DNA from: Hyposmocoma kahamanoa
Taxonomy: Eukaryota; Arthropoda; Insecta; Lepidoptera; Cosmopterigidae
DNA length: 64,000 nucleotides
NCBI RefSeq assembly: GCF_003589595.1
Contig: NW_020653750.1
Location: 6,417,789 to 6,481,788 of the forward strand
Direction of reading: 5' to 3'
Every line of letters starts with the position of its first letter. Position 1 is the first letter of the stretch. Positions 10,751 to 21,469 of this stretch are shown here, in pieces. The translations under genes were made by a program, and so were the position numbers. Under the pieces are notes generated by a model. It made no database searches and was not told the DNA's origin. It saw only the letters and a list, made by a program, of their open reading frames with translations.

Positions 10751-10973
10751 CTGCCTATGTGGCCGAACGGTTACCATGATGGACTGCCACGCAGAGGTCT
10801 CGGGTTCGATTCCCAGGCCGGGAGAAATATTTGTATGGCCTACATCTATTACTCTCGTGAGTATTGGCGTAGTTTGTGGTTGTCTATGCGTGTGTCCATG
10901 GCACCCGCGATACAGGGTTTCCCTAGTGCGGGGCAGTTAGTGTGTACGTCATTAGGTATTATTATTATTCAAA
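10751..10973 (+). mobile_element. tRNA-derived SINE, family B, copy 1
   Basis: The head carries an internal polymerase III promoter: box A-like GTGGCCGAACGG near 10759 and box B GGGTTCGATTCCC near 10802. The body GGAGAAATATTTGTATGGCC and the GTGGTTGTCTATGCG block are shared with copies 2-5. It ends in GTATTATTATTATT, a microsatellite-like tail. Its translation frames are meaningless. Confidence 0.9.
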
Positions 10974-11143
10974 TTTAAATTAAGACAAGACCTGAAATGC
11001 TGCGGAACAATTTCAACAAGGTACAAATAAGGACAATTTGTATTGTAGCCCGATTGTAACATTACCTTACTACTGAGTATTTATAACCTCAGTTTTGTAT
11101 GATGATACCCTACAATGATTTTATATAATGTCAGTCAGTCATG

Positions 11144-11264
11144 GTTTTTTTTTCATAATACCAAGTTCGAGGACGAACAAGTAGTGCGCCTTGTGTTATA
11201 GTGTTAAGCCACGCGCCTGTCCATAGCAGTTGCTGTGCCACTCAGAGCTTTAGATCGCTCCGAT
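11144..11264 (-). mobile_element. Family A SINE-like element, truncated copy 3a
   Basis: The A-rich end (T's on this strand) is followed by ACGAACAAGTAGTGCGCC, CGCGCCTGTCCATAGCAGTT and GCCACTCAGAGCTTTAGATCG. It stops at GCTCCGATC where copy 3b begins, so it is either truncated or overwritten by the neighbouring insertion. Confidence 0.8.
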
Positions 11265-11576
11265 CTTTTTTTTATAATATCAAGGACGGGATGAATAACT
11301 CGTGCACCTGATGGTAAGATACACGCCTGTTCGTAACAGTTGCCGTGCCACTCAGAGCCTAATCGAATTGCAAAGACCTGAGGCGTACTGCCACTGAGCC
11401 CGTCACTCTGAGACATAAGTTGATAAGTCCCATGTGCCAATAATTTTACCAACACCCTTACCTTCAAAACCGGAACGAAGGAAGGCTAACATTAGTACTG
11501 TTTGGCGGCAGAAATAGGTAAGGTGGCAGTACTTGCCTGGACGAACTTCTTTCACAAGGATTTCTAGTGCTACTAA
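11265..11576 (-). mobile_element. Family A SINE-like element, copy 3b
   Basis: A full-length copy in the same orientation, directly abutting copy 3a. It has the T-run, then GACGGGATGAATAACTCGTGC, GCCACTCAGAGCC, GACATAAGTTGATAAGTCCC, GGCGGCAGAAATAGGTAAGG and ends near TTCTAGTGCTACTA. The head-to-tail arrangement suggests insertion into the T-rich or GATC region of copy 3a. Confidence 0.85.
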
Positions 11577-11689
11577 TATGTAGTTGTAGTCAAGGTATGT
11601 AGTATATGTAGCGTCAAATTTGTATGCGATTATAATGAAAATAATGTATGTACATCTATGTATATTGTAACGAAAATATTGTTTTTTTA

Positions 11690-11785
11690 CGTGATCATAG
11701 GAATAGTGTTGTCTGGGGTCTAAATCACTTTACGTGTTACGTACATTTTGATGTACACAGTGCTTTAAGAGCTTAATGTTTGATA
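11690..11785 (+). repeat. Interspersed repeat H, fragment 1
   Basis: Contains ACGTGATCATAGGAATAGTG, GTCTAAATCACTTTACGTG and TACATTTTGATGTACACAG. The same blocks end the longer copy at 46252-46562. Class unknown. Confidence 0.6.
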
Positions 11786-11866
11786 TTTATTAATTAATTA
11801 CATTGAGCCGGTCAGAAAAAGCTTCAAAAGCTTATTTCACTACCCGATTTTAATGGACCCTGAGGT

Positions 11867-12219
11867 CGTATTTCCATTATATCGTGACGACAGATAGTCG
11901 TGAGTTTATAGTGTCGGGGCTTGTATATTTAAATGGAGTTGTTCACATATAATAAACACGATTAACTGTCGTTCATGACTTTTTTGACGTTACGACGACG
12001 ACAGTCGTGATGATGGGAGAACGACAGTCGTCCGAAGACAGTAAAAGGTCAGGATAAAAATGTGATGACAGATACTCTTAGCTTCAAACGATTCTGTTGT
12101 GCAAACGACAAGGCGGCTGCCGGGAACCGATAAATTGTCGTCACGATCTAGAGGGGACAGCTAGACGCGATAGTCGTCCAACGATAAATAAAACGTTACG
12201 ACACAGTGGGAGCACGCCC
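11867..12219. mobile_element. Harbinger-like non-autonomous element, copy 1
   Basis: Shares ACGACAGATAGTCGTG, GGCTTGTATATTTAAATG, ACGATTAACTGTCGTTCATG, ACAAGGCGGCTGCCG and CGTCCAACGATAAATA with the better preserved copy at 38288-38879. The right end GGGAGCACGCCC is followed by TTA. The left terminus is decayed. Confidence 0.75.
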
Positions 12220-12619
12220 TTAATCAAACTAAGGGAAGTGTAATAATAGCTAGGGAGTCAAGTTCCTTAGTTCGGGCGTCTTATAATGTAGGTTAATAAG
12301 GGCCCTAATTAGTGTCCACGCCTACTCTTCACTCAGAGCCCTTGAAATCAGGTAGTTAATACGTGTTTTATTAAAACGTTGTATATGTAATAAAAAAATA
12401 GTGGTAGCGCGTCTCGATTTTCGCTTCTGCTCGGACCGTCAACGTGAAACTCATGTCTTTTTCACTCTTATTACAATGACGTAAACCTCTTTTTGACCGG
12501 CAAATGTGATGCTGTGTCGATAAGTGTGGTGATTCTCATAGTTATAAATATCACCTTTATGGAAATTCGCCAGAATTTCATACTGGAAATGTCGTATACG
12601 AAAAGCGCTTATTAAATTG

Positions 12620-12790
12620 AAAATTCGTACCCTTGATGTAATAAGGGCACATATGCGAAATGACAACTTTTGAGGAGAGAGGTTTAAAAATTCTATGAAC
12701 GAAATTTGTCGAATGCTTTTTATAATTTGTTTCATGTAGTTCGTATTATTTTATTTGTTAGGTTTACTAACGTCTGTGTACAATGTTACT
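12620..12790 (+). repeat. Interspersed repeat I, copy 1
   Basis: Blocks GATGTAATAAGGGCACATATGC, GAGAGAGGTTTAAAAATTCT and TTGTTTCATGTAGTTCGTAT recur at 16984-17172, 40697-41070 and, inverted, at 24600-24790 and 41862-41945. It is an old low-copy repeat of unknown class. Confidence 0.6.
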
Positions 12791-13068
12791 TATTATATCT
12801 TATCATACATTTACAAACAATCTAATTACCACAAACACTTACAACTTTACACATTATGTACTAAAACTTAACTAAGTATATCCTTTTTCCTGTGAGTTAC
12901 GTAATTACATACTTCCATCCAAAGGATCTCTGGCAGAAATCGCTAAAAGCGATAAGACTGCCCATTGTACCACCGCTATTTTTTTTTATTGAATAAAATT
13001 AAATATAAAAAAAATGATTTACAATTTTGACAAATAACAAAGGTTGTTTTTATCTGTTGTTGTGTTTA
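12791..13068. other. No feature seen
   Basis: AT-rich spacer. Confidence 0.5.
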
Positions 13069-13242
13069 TCTGCCTCAGTGGCCGAACGCTTGTCACAGGT
13101 CCTGGATTCGATTCTTGGGCCAGAAGAAATATTTGTATGGCCTACATTTATTTTTCTCGTGAGCTTGGGTGTAATTTGTGGTTGTCTATGTGTGAGTCCG
13201 TGGCACTCGCGACACAGGGTTTCCCTAGTGCGGGGCTATTAA
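13069..13242 (+). mobile_element. tRNA-derived SINE, family B, copy 2
   Basis: Box A-like AGTGGCCGAACGCTTG and a decayed box B (GGATTCGATTCTTGG) lead into AGAAATATTTGTATGGCC, GTAATTTGTGGTTGTCTATG and TTTCCCTAGTGCGGGG. A short deletion between the boxes distinguishes it from copy 1. Confidence 0.88.
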
Positions 13243-13639
13243 TAAATGAGAAAAAATATAGGAAAAAAATAAAATAGAACTTAATAAATTAAGAATATTT
13301 TACGGGTCTTGAGAGGTCAGTCATTATGATGATGAATATCAATAATGTCACTATAATTATGTACCTTCCTACACAACCTTGCAACTGGGGAATTTAAGCG
13401 AAATACGGTTTTGCTAAATGGAACACTAAATGGAGTAATTTTATTACGAGTATACAAGCAATTTAAATTTTTGAAGCTACTGAGGACAATTCACTTCATG
13501 ATGAAACATTTTTGACACAAATGACATGTCCAATTGTCCAAGACTAGTTAGTTCTACGATTGTCCAAAGACAATATTGAAATGTGATAAAAGCTGCTGAC
13601 ATACCATGACAGTTTTTTCTTGAAGATACTACAGGAATA

Positions 13640-13831
13640 CATTAACGTTGGAACTGCCTCATTTCTGCAGTGCGTCGGGGATGTTTGCAGAGTATGAGAC
13701 TGATGGTTTTGCTGCCATCCTCCGGAAAAAGACAGCATCCCTAATGCAGATAGCTCCAACAGCATCCTACAAACTGTAGCTGGTAGGATTACCTCTCCCA
13801 TATGGCCATGTTTCATGAGGGAGGTGATTAA
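13640..13831 (+). pseudogene. LINE reverse transcriptase C-terminal tail
   Basis: A plus-strand frame reads DGFAAILRKKTASLMQ, and after a one-base frameshift SNSILQTVAGRITSPIWPCF up to a stop at about 13831. This is the familiar LRKRxASLxxRVRxSxNSIL C-terminus of a lepidopteran LINE family. A related tail lies at 52592-52760. The minus-strand 90-codon frame over the same bases is a shadow. Confidence 0.8.
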
Positions 13832-14483
13832 AATAATCTACTAACAGTAATTTATAAGCACTTTTCATATTCTTATTATTACTAACAAATTATGGAACTC
13901 GTTGTCTGAAATAAAATAATTTTATTTAATTTATTTTTACGTTATTTATTAAGTACCAAATAAATCTTTTTTGTGTAGGACCTACGTTACGCAAGGACTG
14001 TGTTGCAAGTGTGGTCTCCAAATGTTACTACAGTACTCCAAAATTACGTACTCACCTATTATAGAGCATTATTTTAGTTTTACGGCTTCAAAAATTTTAT
14101 GATTCTTATGTGATAGAAACACTTATGATGTATGATTAATGTATGATCACATGTGACTGTTTTATACCAAGGGCACGAATCACCAAGCATTTATTTTTGA
14201 CAGCGTGTGTTGCATTCAAGAATAACAAATATTTTCTGTTCTCTTGTGTATTAACTTTGCTATAACGGCTAAGGTGTCCCTTTGTGGTTTACTGTACTTA
14301 CCGATCAATAGTGTGGAGTGGCCTGTGTCCGAAAGTTGTCACCGCAATGCCAAAGTTTTACCAAATGCCAAAGCGTAAATACTTTATTGGTTCTCTCATG
14401 TGACCCCATTCTTTTATATTTATAGTTTGCTAGATTTATTATACAGTAACCATAGAGGGTGTTTAATTTTTAAGTTTTTTGTT
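13832..14483. other. No gene seen
   Basis: AT-rich. The stretch 14095-14190 (TTATGTGATAGAAACAC ... GACTGTTTTATACCAAGGGC) loosely resembles repeat I but is too diverged to call. Confidence 0.45.
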
Positions 14484-14634
14484 TTATGTTTGACGGGTGA
14501 TGGGTGCAGTGGCAGTGCTCTTCAGATCTTTCGGATTTTAATCTTTGAGTGGCACTGCAACTGTCATGGACAGGCGTGTAGCTGACCATCAGGTGCACGA
14601 CTTGTTCCTCCTGTCACTTGACATTATAAAAAAC
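14484..14634 (+). mobile_element. Family A SINE-like element, copy 4 (right half)
   Basis: Only the A-rich-end half is present: GACGGGTGATGGGTGCAGTG, GAGTGGCACTGCAACTGTCA, GGACAGGCGTGTAGC, and the A-rich end after CACTTGACATTAT. 5'-truncation of this kind is typical of target-primed retroposition. Confidence 0.8.
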
Positions 14635-14966
14635 GGTTTATTGCAAGATGTGGGGCAGGATGTTGATAGATTACCTACATGTATTGTTTATGAAACTGTT
14701 CAAAATATTCGAAGAAAATTTAATAGCTAGTGTAGGTAATTACATTCCGAGTAATAAAGGTGCCTATGTATACAAGTACCAGTAACAAGTTTTTACGGGT
14801 AGTTTGGGAGTTCATGCTAAAAGGTAGGCAATGTCTGTCTCTATTCAAATTTTGAACAGTTAAAGGTAATTCATTTTATATGCCTGATGGAAGTACTTTC
14901 ATGTCTTTGTAATTTTATCCTCATGCATCATTTTAGTCAAAAGACTAAAACGATGATTAGTTAGTT

Positions 14967-15272
14967 AGTAGCAGTAGAGCTCCTTGTGAAAGAGTTCGTC
15001 CAGGGTAGTACTGCCACCTTACCTATTTCTGCCGCCAAGCAGTAATGTTAGCATTACTGTGTTCCGGTTTTGAAGGCTAGGGGTGCTAGTAAAATTGCAG
15101 GCACATGGGACTTGTCAACTTATGTCTCAGGGTGTCGGGCGCAGTGGTAGTGCCCCTCAGATCTTTGCAGGTTTAAAGCTCTGAGTGGCACTGCAATTGT
15201 TATGGACAGGCGTGAGCTTACCATCAGGCGCACGACTTGTTAGTCCCGTCACTGAGACGTATAAAAAAAAAT
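14967..15272 (+). mobile_element. Family A SINE-like element, copy 5
   Basis: Full-length copy from GTAGCAGTAGAGCTCCTTG to the A9 run. It keeps all the internal blocks of the family. Confidence 0.88.
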
Positions 15273-15334
15273 TAGAGACTTTTTAAATAATTAAGGGACA
15301 CTTTTATGCAATTGAACGAATTACCATTTTCCAA

Positions 15335-15490
15335 ACCACAAGGTGGCAGTGGGCGGGGCATACTTCTCGCAGAATAGATGGGGCCAAATAGTGGACCGAT
15401 GACTTGGTTAAAATCAGCTGGATGCAAGCAGCGCAAGTCATTGTGGCGATCTATGGGAGAGACCTATGTCCCAGGATGTCGCGAACTCGT
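15335..15490 (+). pseudogene. RTE-type LINE C-terminal remnant
   Basis: Read across frames, this gives DDLVKISWMQAAQV and SLWRSMGETYVPGC, matching the WxDDLVKI...WMQxAQDRxxWRSMGETYVQQW C-terminus of RTE-like LINEs. Frame changes make it non-functional. The 97-codon frame starting at 15378 partly overlaps this remnant. Confidence 0.7.
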
Positions 15491-15760
15491 TGCTTCTTAC
15501 ATTCTTTTTTATTCCTTAACTATGTTTTCGTTTATTATTATTCATTTGATTGTCAGTGAATATCGTGTATTGAATTTCTTATTGCGTTTCATTTATGTAT
15601 TTGTACTCATTTCTGTCGTTTTTCTCACTATTCAGTCCACATCGTCTACTTCATTTCGGTCTAAGCAGTGAACGGCTTTCGGCAGAAATAATGATCATAA
15701 TGATGAAATCACAAGGACAATTGCAATAATTTTATTCAGGCATATAAAATGTATAAGGTT

Positions 15761-16023
15761 AGTACTGCTTAACCTACTTCTGCCGCCAGGTAGTAATGTC
15801 AGCGTTACTGTGTTCCGGTTTTGAAGGATAAAAGGTGGTGGTGAAATAACAGGCGCATGGGATTTGTCAACTTATGTCTCAGGGTGACGGGCGTAGTGGC
15901 AGTGCCTCTCTGATCTTTGCGATTTAAAGCTCTGAGTGGCACTGCAATTGTTATGGATAGACGTGTAGCTTACCATCAGGCGCACGGCTTGTTCGTCCCG
16001 CCACTTAATATTATAAAAAAAAG
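15761..16023 (+). mobile_element. Family A SINE-like element, copy 6
   Basis: Lacks the first 40 or so bases. It starts AGTACTGCTTAACCTACTTC, continues through CAGCGTTACTGTGTTCCGG and CAGGGTGACGGGCGTAGTGG, and ends in the A-rich run. Confidence 0.85.
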
Positions 16024-16710
16024 TATTGTACAAAGTGTGTATAATAAATTTTAATACATATTACGCAAAGTGTGTCTCAATTACCCTCATGTGCACTGTT
16101 CCGACCAGATGCAACTGCGAATACCTAAAGGTAACAGATAGGGGCACAGAGGTGGCTTACTTGGGCCAAAAAAATTTCTTTGGTTTTTTAATGGTTTTTG
16201 TCATTAACTCGGCAAGACGACGGTTAAATAATATTATTTTACAGTGAATTGTTTGATTAATATCGAACGATAGACCATTCGATATAGGGAACGGTACGAA
16301 ATTGACTTCTCTAATACTAAATTTATCTCGATAGAATTGAAGCGAAAAACGTTTTGCGAAAAAGTAAACAGAAAATCTCTCGGAGGGCAAATCGTTTTTA
16401 TAAAATAAAGTAAGTCCAATAATTCAACACTTCGTCGCTCCTTGGAGGGCGAGATATAAAATGGAGAAAAACGTCCTAAATTCAGTTTGCGCCCGTCGAA
16501 TGGTGCAGTGTCGGTGCCTGCGTACTTTAGCTTTTAAGGCCATAAATTTGTGGCCATTCATTTACTTAATCCCATTTTTATTAACGGATTACATTTTCAA
16601 GTTTTCCTTTTTTTTTTCTTAATGCAATTAGTAAATTTGATACTAAAACACATATCAATATAAATGTTGTCTGTTGTTGAGCATATACATACATATAAGC
16701 TCATAGTCAT
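16024..16710. other. No gene seen
   Basis: Short overlapping frames on both strands (16026-16419) have no domains. Palindromic-looking CGATATAGGG / TATCGAACGATAG blocks near 16260 are too short to interpret. Confidence 0.45.
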
Positions 16711-16880
16711 TTAGTAATGATATCAAGTGACAAGTCACGCGTCTGGTGGCAAACGACACGCCTGTCCATAACAGTTGCAGTACCGCTCACAGATTTAAAT
16801 CGCAAAGATCTGAAGGGCACTGCCACTGCACCCGTCACCCTGAGACATAAGTTGACAAGTCCCATGTGCCTGTAATTTGC
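16711..16880 (-). mobile_element. Family A SINE-like element, copy 7 (partial)
   Basis: Runs from TAATGATATCAAGTGACAAG through CGACACGCCTGTCCATAACA and CCCGTCACCCTGAGACATAA to GTGCCTGTAATTTGC, where it is cut off. The distal half is missing. Confidence 0.8.
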
Positions 16881-16983
16881 ATGTTTTTAAAATGAATTTT
16901 CGTTGTCGGGTGCAACCAGAGCGCGATCCTAGTATTGTGGATGTACTCCAATGAATTACCTACGTAGATCTAACTTTTTCCAC

Positions 16984-17172
16984 ACTTGGTGTGATAAAGC
17001 CATACTTATCTGCAAAATAACAATTTTTGTGGAGAGACGAACTATAATTGTTTTATGCTTAAATAGTATAGTTCTAAAATTTCACATAATAGATAACTTG
17101 TTTCATGTAGTTCGTATTTTTATGACTTTCATGTAAAGCATTTTTTACTTATGATAGCACGTGACTTTATAC
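16984..17172 (+). repeat. Interspersed repeat I, copy 2
   Basis: Contains TTATCTGCAAAATAACAATTTT, AACTTGTTTCATGTAGTTCG and CACGTGACTTTATACCAAAAGG, aligned in order with 12620-12790 and 40697-41070. Confidence 0.55.
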
Positions 17173-17627
17173 CAAAAGGGTATTATTATAATTTGGTAAA
17201 CAGTCATATTACTCGTAACTCGTACGCATTCAAACGTTGATTATACTTAGATGAATAATTGCAAGTATAGCTTCTCAGCGAGTGACTTTGACATTCTTAT
17301 AATATTCATATCTGTCGCTATTAAATCGTAAATGTTATACGTACCTACTTACGGGTTCCAAATGCGAATTTTTAATGGTATACAAAATATCGGCCTAAAG
17401 GGCCTTAAATGGCGCCAGGCAACATCTCTGTACAGCTGTGGTCTTTACGAGACACGTGAAAGAGGAAATAATATCTGTAGATGGACGAACCGAGTACAGT
17501 CGGCTTGGCGTCGAATGACTTCACTTATTCTCTGTAATGTTTGTGATCGCGTCTGCGGTTGCACATTTCCACTTGTTTGTTCTTTATCTTTAACTTTGTC
17601 GAGATCTTAAGTTTTTATCATATAGTG
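17173..17627. other. No gene identified
   Basis: A 92-codon plus-strand frame (17332-17610) contains several Cys residues but no recognisable motif. I cannot say whether it is coding. Confidence 0.35.
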
Positions 17628-17773
17628 TTTTGGGGTAATTTTTATAATTTAAATATTCAAGTACATTATAGTGAAATATTAAATAATATTTTAGGATACT
17701 ACACCCAATATTAAATAATAGGTACTTCATGATAATATTCTATAATACTTAAATAATAAAAATTGTCACCGAA
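17628..17773. mobile_element. Palindromic MITE, family F, copy 1
   Basis: Almost the whole element is one imperfect inverted repeat: TTTTGGGGTAATTTTTATAA and AATATTAAATAATATTTTAG on the left face AATAATAAAAATTGTCACCG on the right. The same fold-back sequence occurs at 30460-30602. Non-coding. Confidence 0.75.
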
Positions 17774-18119
17774 ATTAGGTAAACTAGCCTGAAAATTACG
17801 CCTTGAAAGGCTACTAAATAATGAAGCTTAGAAGATAGGTTTCTTACCTTATAGTAATTACAATACAGTTTTGCCTCAAGTACATTATAACGAGACAAAG
17901 AGGACTAATAATCTTAATTATGCCGTAATAAAGAGTTACATTTATGTTCTATACACTACAATACATGTTTAATCTTTGCTTGAAAACTAATTTTACTTAT
18001 CTTGATAAACGAGTATAAGGATACACCTGTTTCAATTCAAAGAATATTACACTAACTCACTTTAAATTTTTTTTTCTTAATATAGTTGATTATACAATGG
18101 CGCCATCGAAACTACTAAT
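17774..18119. other. No feature seen
   Basis: AT-rich spacer. Confidence 0.5.
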
Positions 18120-18365
18120 CAAGTTATAGCCTCATATGACTGCAAACTACAACGAGAAAAACTCGAAAACTCCAATGAACATTAAAATGTCGTAAAATCA
18201 GTTTTTTACGACAATCGTATTTTTTTAGAGACCCTATGGACATAGAGAATATACGGTGCTCAATTTTGAATGCGATATTTTCATTATAATGAACCTACAC
18301 TAGGTTGTTTCATTATACTTCACATATTAGGTACATTTGGAAGTACACGGGGCCTGAGGAAGACA
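18120..18365 (+). repeat. Interspersed repeat H, copy 2
   Basis: Contains GCAAACTACAACGAGAAAAA, CCCTATGGACATAGAG, TTTGAATGCGATATTTTCAT and GTACACGGGGCC, in the same order as 23355-23640 and 46252-46562. No coding capacity. Confidence 0.65.
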
Positions 18366-18429
18366 GCGTCGTGTTCTGATTTTACTCTCATACCCGGTTT
18401 TGAACTAATAACCCCAACTTGTAAATATT

Positions 18430-18592
18430 TAAAGTATTCGGCCGGATCAAAGGAATTTTTTCTGAGTTTTCGATCTTTGTTATTAATAATTATGATAAAG
18501 TAGTGGAGCAATTTCATAAAAAATAATTGAATATCATGGTAGTAAAACATCGTGACGTTCAATAAAAACTTGAAAATTACAATGATTAAAGC
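18430..18592 (+). mobile_element. SINE-like family D, 3' module, copy 1
   Basis: GGCCGGATCAAAGGAATTTT followed by ATTAATAATTATGATAAAGT, GAATATCATGGTAGTAAAAC and TTCAATAAAAACTTGAAAAT. It lacks a recognisable tRNA-like head; copy 2, just downstream, has one. Confidence 0.7.
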
Positions 18593-18708
18593 GAAATTGC
18601 TAGTCAGCGATGGTAGCTGCAAAGGTACCTCTGAACGCTACGGCATAAAGAGTCGTTTAAAACCAAAATAAAGATCTGCAATAAGCACATAGAAAAATTC
18701 ACAAGGTC

Positions 18709-18923
18709 CGCTGGTTCGTTCCGTGGCTTAGTTGACATAGCGTCTGACACGTTTTGCTGGAAGACGTCGGTTCAAATTCGACCGGATAGAAGGAATTTTT
18801 TCTAAGTGTTTTTCTTCTTGTTTGTTTTTATCAATAATTATAATAATTTAAGCAATTTCACAAAAAAATATTGACTATCATGGTAGGGAAACGTGACATT
18901 CAATAAAAACTTAAAAATTTTAA
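18709..18923 (+). mobile_element. tRNA-derived SINE, family D, copy 2
   Basis: The tRNA-like head contains box A-like CGTGGCTTAGTTGACATAGC and box B-like CGGTTCAAATTCGACCGG. It continues into the same 3' module as copy 1, ending TTCAATAAAAACTTAAAAAT. The acceptor-like end ACCGGATA can pair with TCCGTGG-like sequence upstream only in part, so this is a SINE head and not a tRNA gene. Confidence 0.75.
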
Positions 18924-19789
18924 GTATTATTTTACTAAGTTAAATACATCCATGTACATTAAAACAACAATTCATTAGTTTGCACTTATTATATTTCAAC
19001 TATTTGAAAGTTAAACTCTGAAGGTAAAGTCAGTTAATTAAATCAAACATGGCCAGCGAAAACATCCAGACTTATTACACTGAACCTTAAACAATGGATG
19101 GTGGCTTTATTTGCTTGGTCTGAACTCGCTTCTACTGAATACAAGATGAATTGGGAACATTATCTCCAGTTACATTGACTCCTAGTTACCTCCTTGTGGA
19201 AACTTGTCTGTGTCGGCGACAGAAAGGGGAGGTGCAAAGGTACGGAGACGAGCCTTGAGGCATTGAAACTTCTTCCTTTGTTGGTTAAGGGTGCTAATTA
19301 AAGCTACAATCTGCATAAGATGACGAAGGATTAAGTTAATTTGGACTTCGATGCTTTGTTCGCTATGTAAATTTGGCTTAAAATTTTTTTTCGCATTAAG
19401 CAAATTTGTACTTTTTGGGGTGTAGTTATGAATTATAATTACTTATGCTGTATAAGATTAAATGTGACACAAAAGTATTGTTCATGGTAAGGAACGCTCG
19501 CTATAGAAAACTCACTAACTTTGAAAGTGATTTTGATTAGCTTTTTCCAACTACCTACGACTTCATGTGATTTTTCACACATGTAATTTTTAACAGTATT
19601 TTGACGAAAATTTCTAAGGTGAAGAAAATCTAATTCAGAATCCGCTCTCGGTACATATTTTCTACATACTTTTCTTGGAAAAGTTAAAATGAGATTACAA
19701 CACCGACGGCGACGCAACATCGCTAATGCTAAATAACATGTTAACACTTTGTCGCCTAAAGAAAGCGTACTTGTATTTATTTTATAGTA
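18924..19789. other. No gene seen
   Basis: Two short minus-strand frames (19182-19403, 19439-19747) show no domain. No internal repeat found. Confidence 0.5.
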
Positions 19790-20036
19790 TAGGCGCGTTT
19801 ACGCACTGCATCCGATTCGTGTTCATTCCGAATCCAAGACTATAAATCTAGGTATCTTGGATCTACCTCAGATGTTGCTTGTGCACTAGGTCCTATTCGA
19901 ATCCGAGAAAATACGAACATCGTTTGTACACCTACAGATAAAATGATCGCTGTGACATTTCACAGTCATTTTTCGGATTCGGAAATGATGCGAATCGGAC
20001 GTTCGACGACGATGGACGACGCAAACGCTCTTAGGC
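19790..20036. mobile_element. Probable MITE with CGTTTACGC / GCAAACG ends
   Basis: The left side GGCGCGTTTACGCACTGCAT and CCGATTCGTGTTCATTCCGA faces inverted counterparts TCGGATTCGGAAATGATGCG and GACGACGCAAACGCTC on the right, with gaps and mismatches. The arms are about 60 bp. It resembles non-autonomous DNA elements with GCGTTT-type ends. Class uncertain. Confidence 0.55.
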
Positions 20037-20760
20037 AATAAGTTCTCTAACTCAACTTTTGTAAAGCAACAAAATGATAAATTTAATAAAAGAAAAAATT
20101 ATAAAGTTATATTTTTCTCCGAAAAACACATATTACATACAGTTAGGAACAGTTAACACATTGAGATTCAGTAAATGTCATTTGGTGGGAGACTGATGCT
20201 TAAACTAAACATAAAAATGCCTCAAGCAGCCAGGTTCCCACCTACCAGAAATACAAATTATAAAAATATTTAAACAAAGTATTTTTAACACTACTTATTA
20301 GCATCAAGAACAATGTTGATAAGTTTCTTTTCACTCTACATATACAAACAACCACGCATTTTACTAAATTGTACAAATCTGTAGAATGTTAAAATACGGC
20401 ATCTATAAATCCTTATAATCTTATAAGAAAAATAAATTAAGCAAGCATATCTCCTTCCCTTCTGAGTTCTGGGCGTGGTGGCTTTTATGCAACCGCAAAT
20501 TGTAGCAGTGCCTCAGTGCTAGACTGATTGCAGACTTCGCGCGGCTGTACTTATGCTGATGAATAGCTGGCAATAAGTTATAGGGTCTTTGTTTGTATAA
20601 GGAAGGCTGTAAAAGGTAGAGTATTTTAAGAGTATGAAATAAACTACTGAAAAAAGACTCAAATACAACATGACGCTTTTTATCGACAGCTTTCAAATTT
20701 AACTATTTAAAGTTTCTCAAGCATTGAAACAGGCCGAGACAGTTTTTGAGTTGGAAAGAG
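20037..20760. other. No gene seen
   Basis: AT-rich. A 91-codon minus-strand frame (20421-20696) has no recognisable domain. Confidence 0.5.
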
Positions 20761-21080
20761 GTTTTTTATGATACCAATTGGTTTTGGTAAGCGGCACTCC
20801 TGTTCATAACTGTTGCGGGGCATCTCAGAGGAATTTGAGACACAAGTTGACAAGTCCCACGTGCCTGTAATTTCTTTTTACACACTCATAATTAAAATAG
20901 GCAACCACAAATTACATCTAAACTCACGAGATAAATAAATGTAGGCAATACAAATATTTCTCCCGGCCCCGGAATCGCACCCGGAACCTCCGTGTGGCAG
21001 TCCAACATGGTAGCCGTTCGGTCACGGATGCAGTTGAATTTCACCAGCATCCTTACCTTTCAAAACCGGAATACAGTAGA
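20761..21080 (-). mobile_element. Family A SINE-like element, copy 8, split by a SINE
   Basis: The T-run and ATGATACCAATTGG at the left, then GACACAAGTTGACAAGTCCC, are interrupted after GCCTGTAATTTC. The element resumes at 21037 with AATTTCACCAGCATCC and CAAAACCGGAATACAGTA. The interrupted site is exactly contiguous in other copies. Confidence 0.88.
20875..21036 (-). mobile_element. tRNA-derived SINE, family B, copy 3, nested
   Basis: The reverse-orientation copy runs from the degenerate tail through AACCACAAATTACATC and TACAAATATTTCTCCCGGCC to the tRNA-like head (inverted box B GGAATCGCACCCGG, inverted box A CCGTTCGGTCACG). It is flanked by AATTTC at 20869-20874 and 21037-21042, a target-site duplication within the family A host copy. 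Confidence 0.9.
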
Positions 21081-21469
21081 AGAAAGTATTCTTAATCTCG
21101 CAAATGCTTTGGCAGCCAAGAGACATAATATCTTAAGTCTCCAGTACATGTGATTGCGCTGAGAGGTAGGAAGGTTTACTATACCGGACGGGAAAGCGTT
21201 GGAAAAGGAGCATTTTCCGTAATCCCGCTTGACAGCTGGTGTGGCGATTACAGTAAAGCTGTAATCTAATTCAGGGATATCAAGTCTGCCAATATGCTAT
21301 CTCTTCTTATGAACCTAGAATAAATCGAGTATAACAAAAGCAAATGGACTGTATGTATCAACGCTTGTTTGCTGTTTTTTCGTTTCCTGTAAGGGTAAGT
21401 AGTAAGTGACAAAACGGATATTGTTTCTTCTCACAACATCTTTGTTTTGGAAAATAGAAGGAAAATAAC

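Noticed and set aside
10743..10978. Two overlapping plus-strand frames as small proteins
   Set aside because: They are translations of a tRNA-derived SINE; similar peptides arise from copy 2 at 13027-13277.
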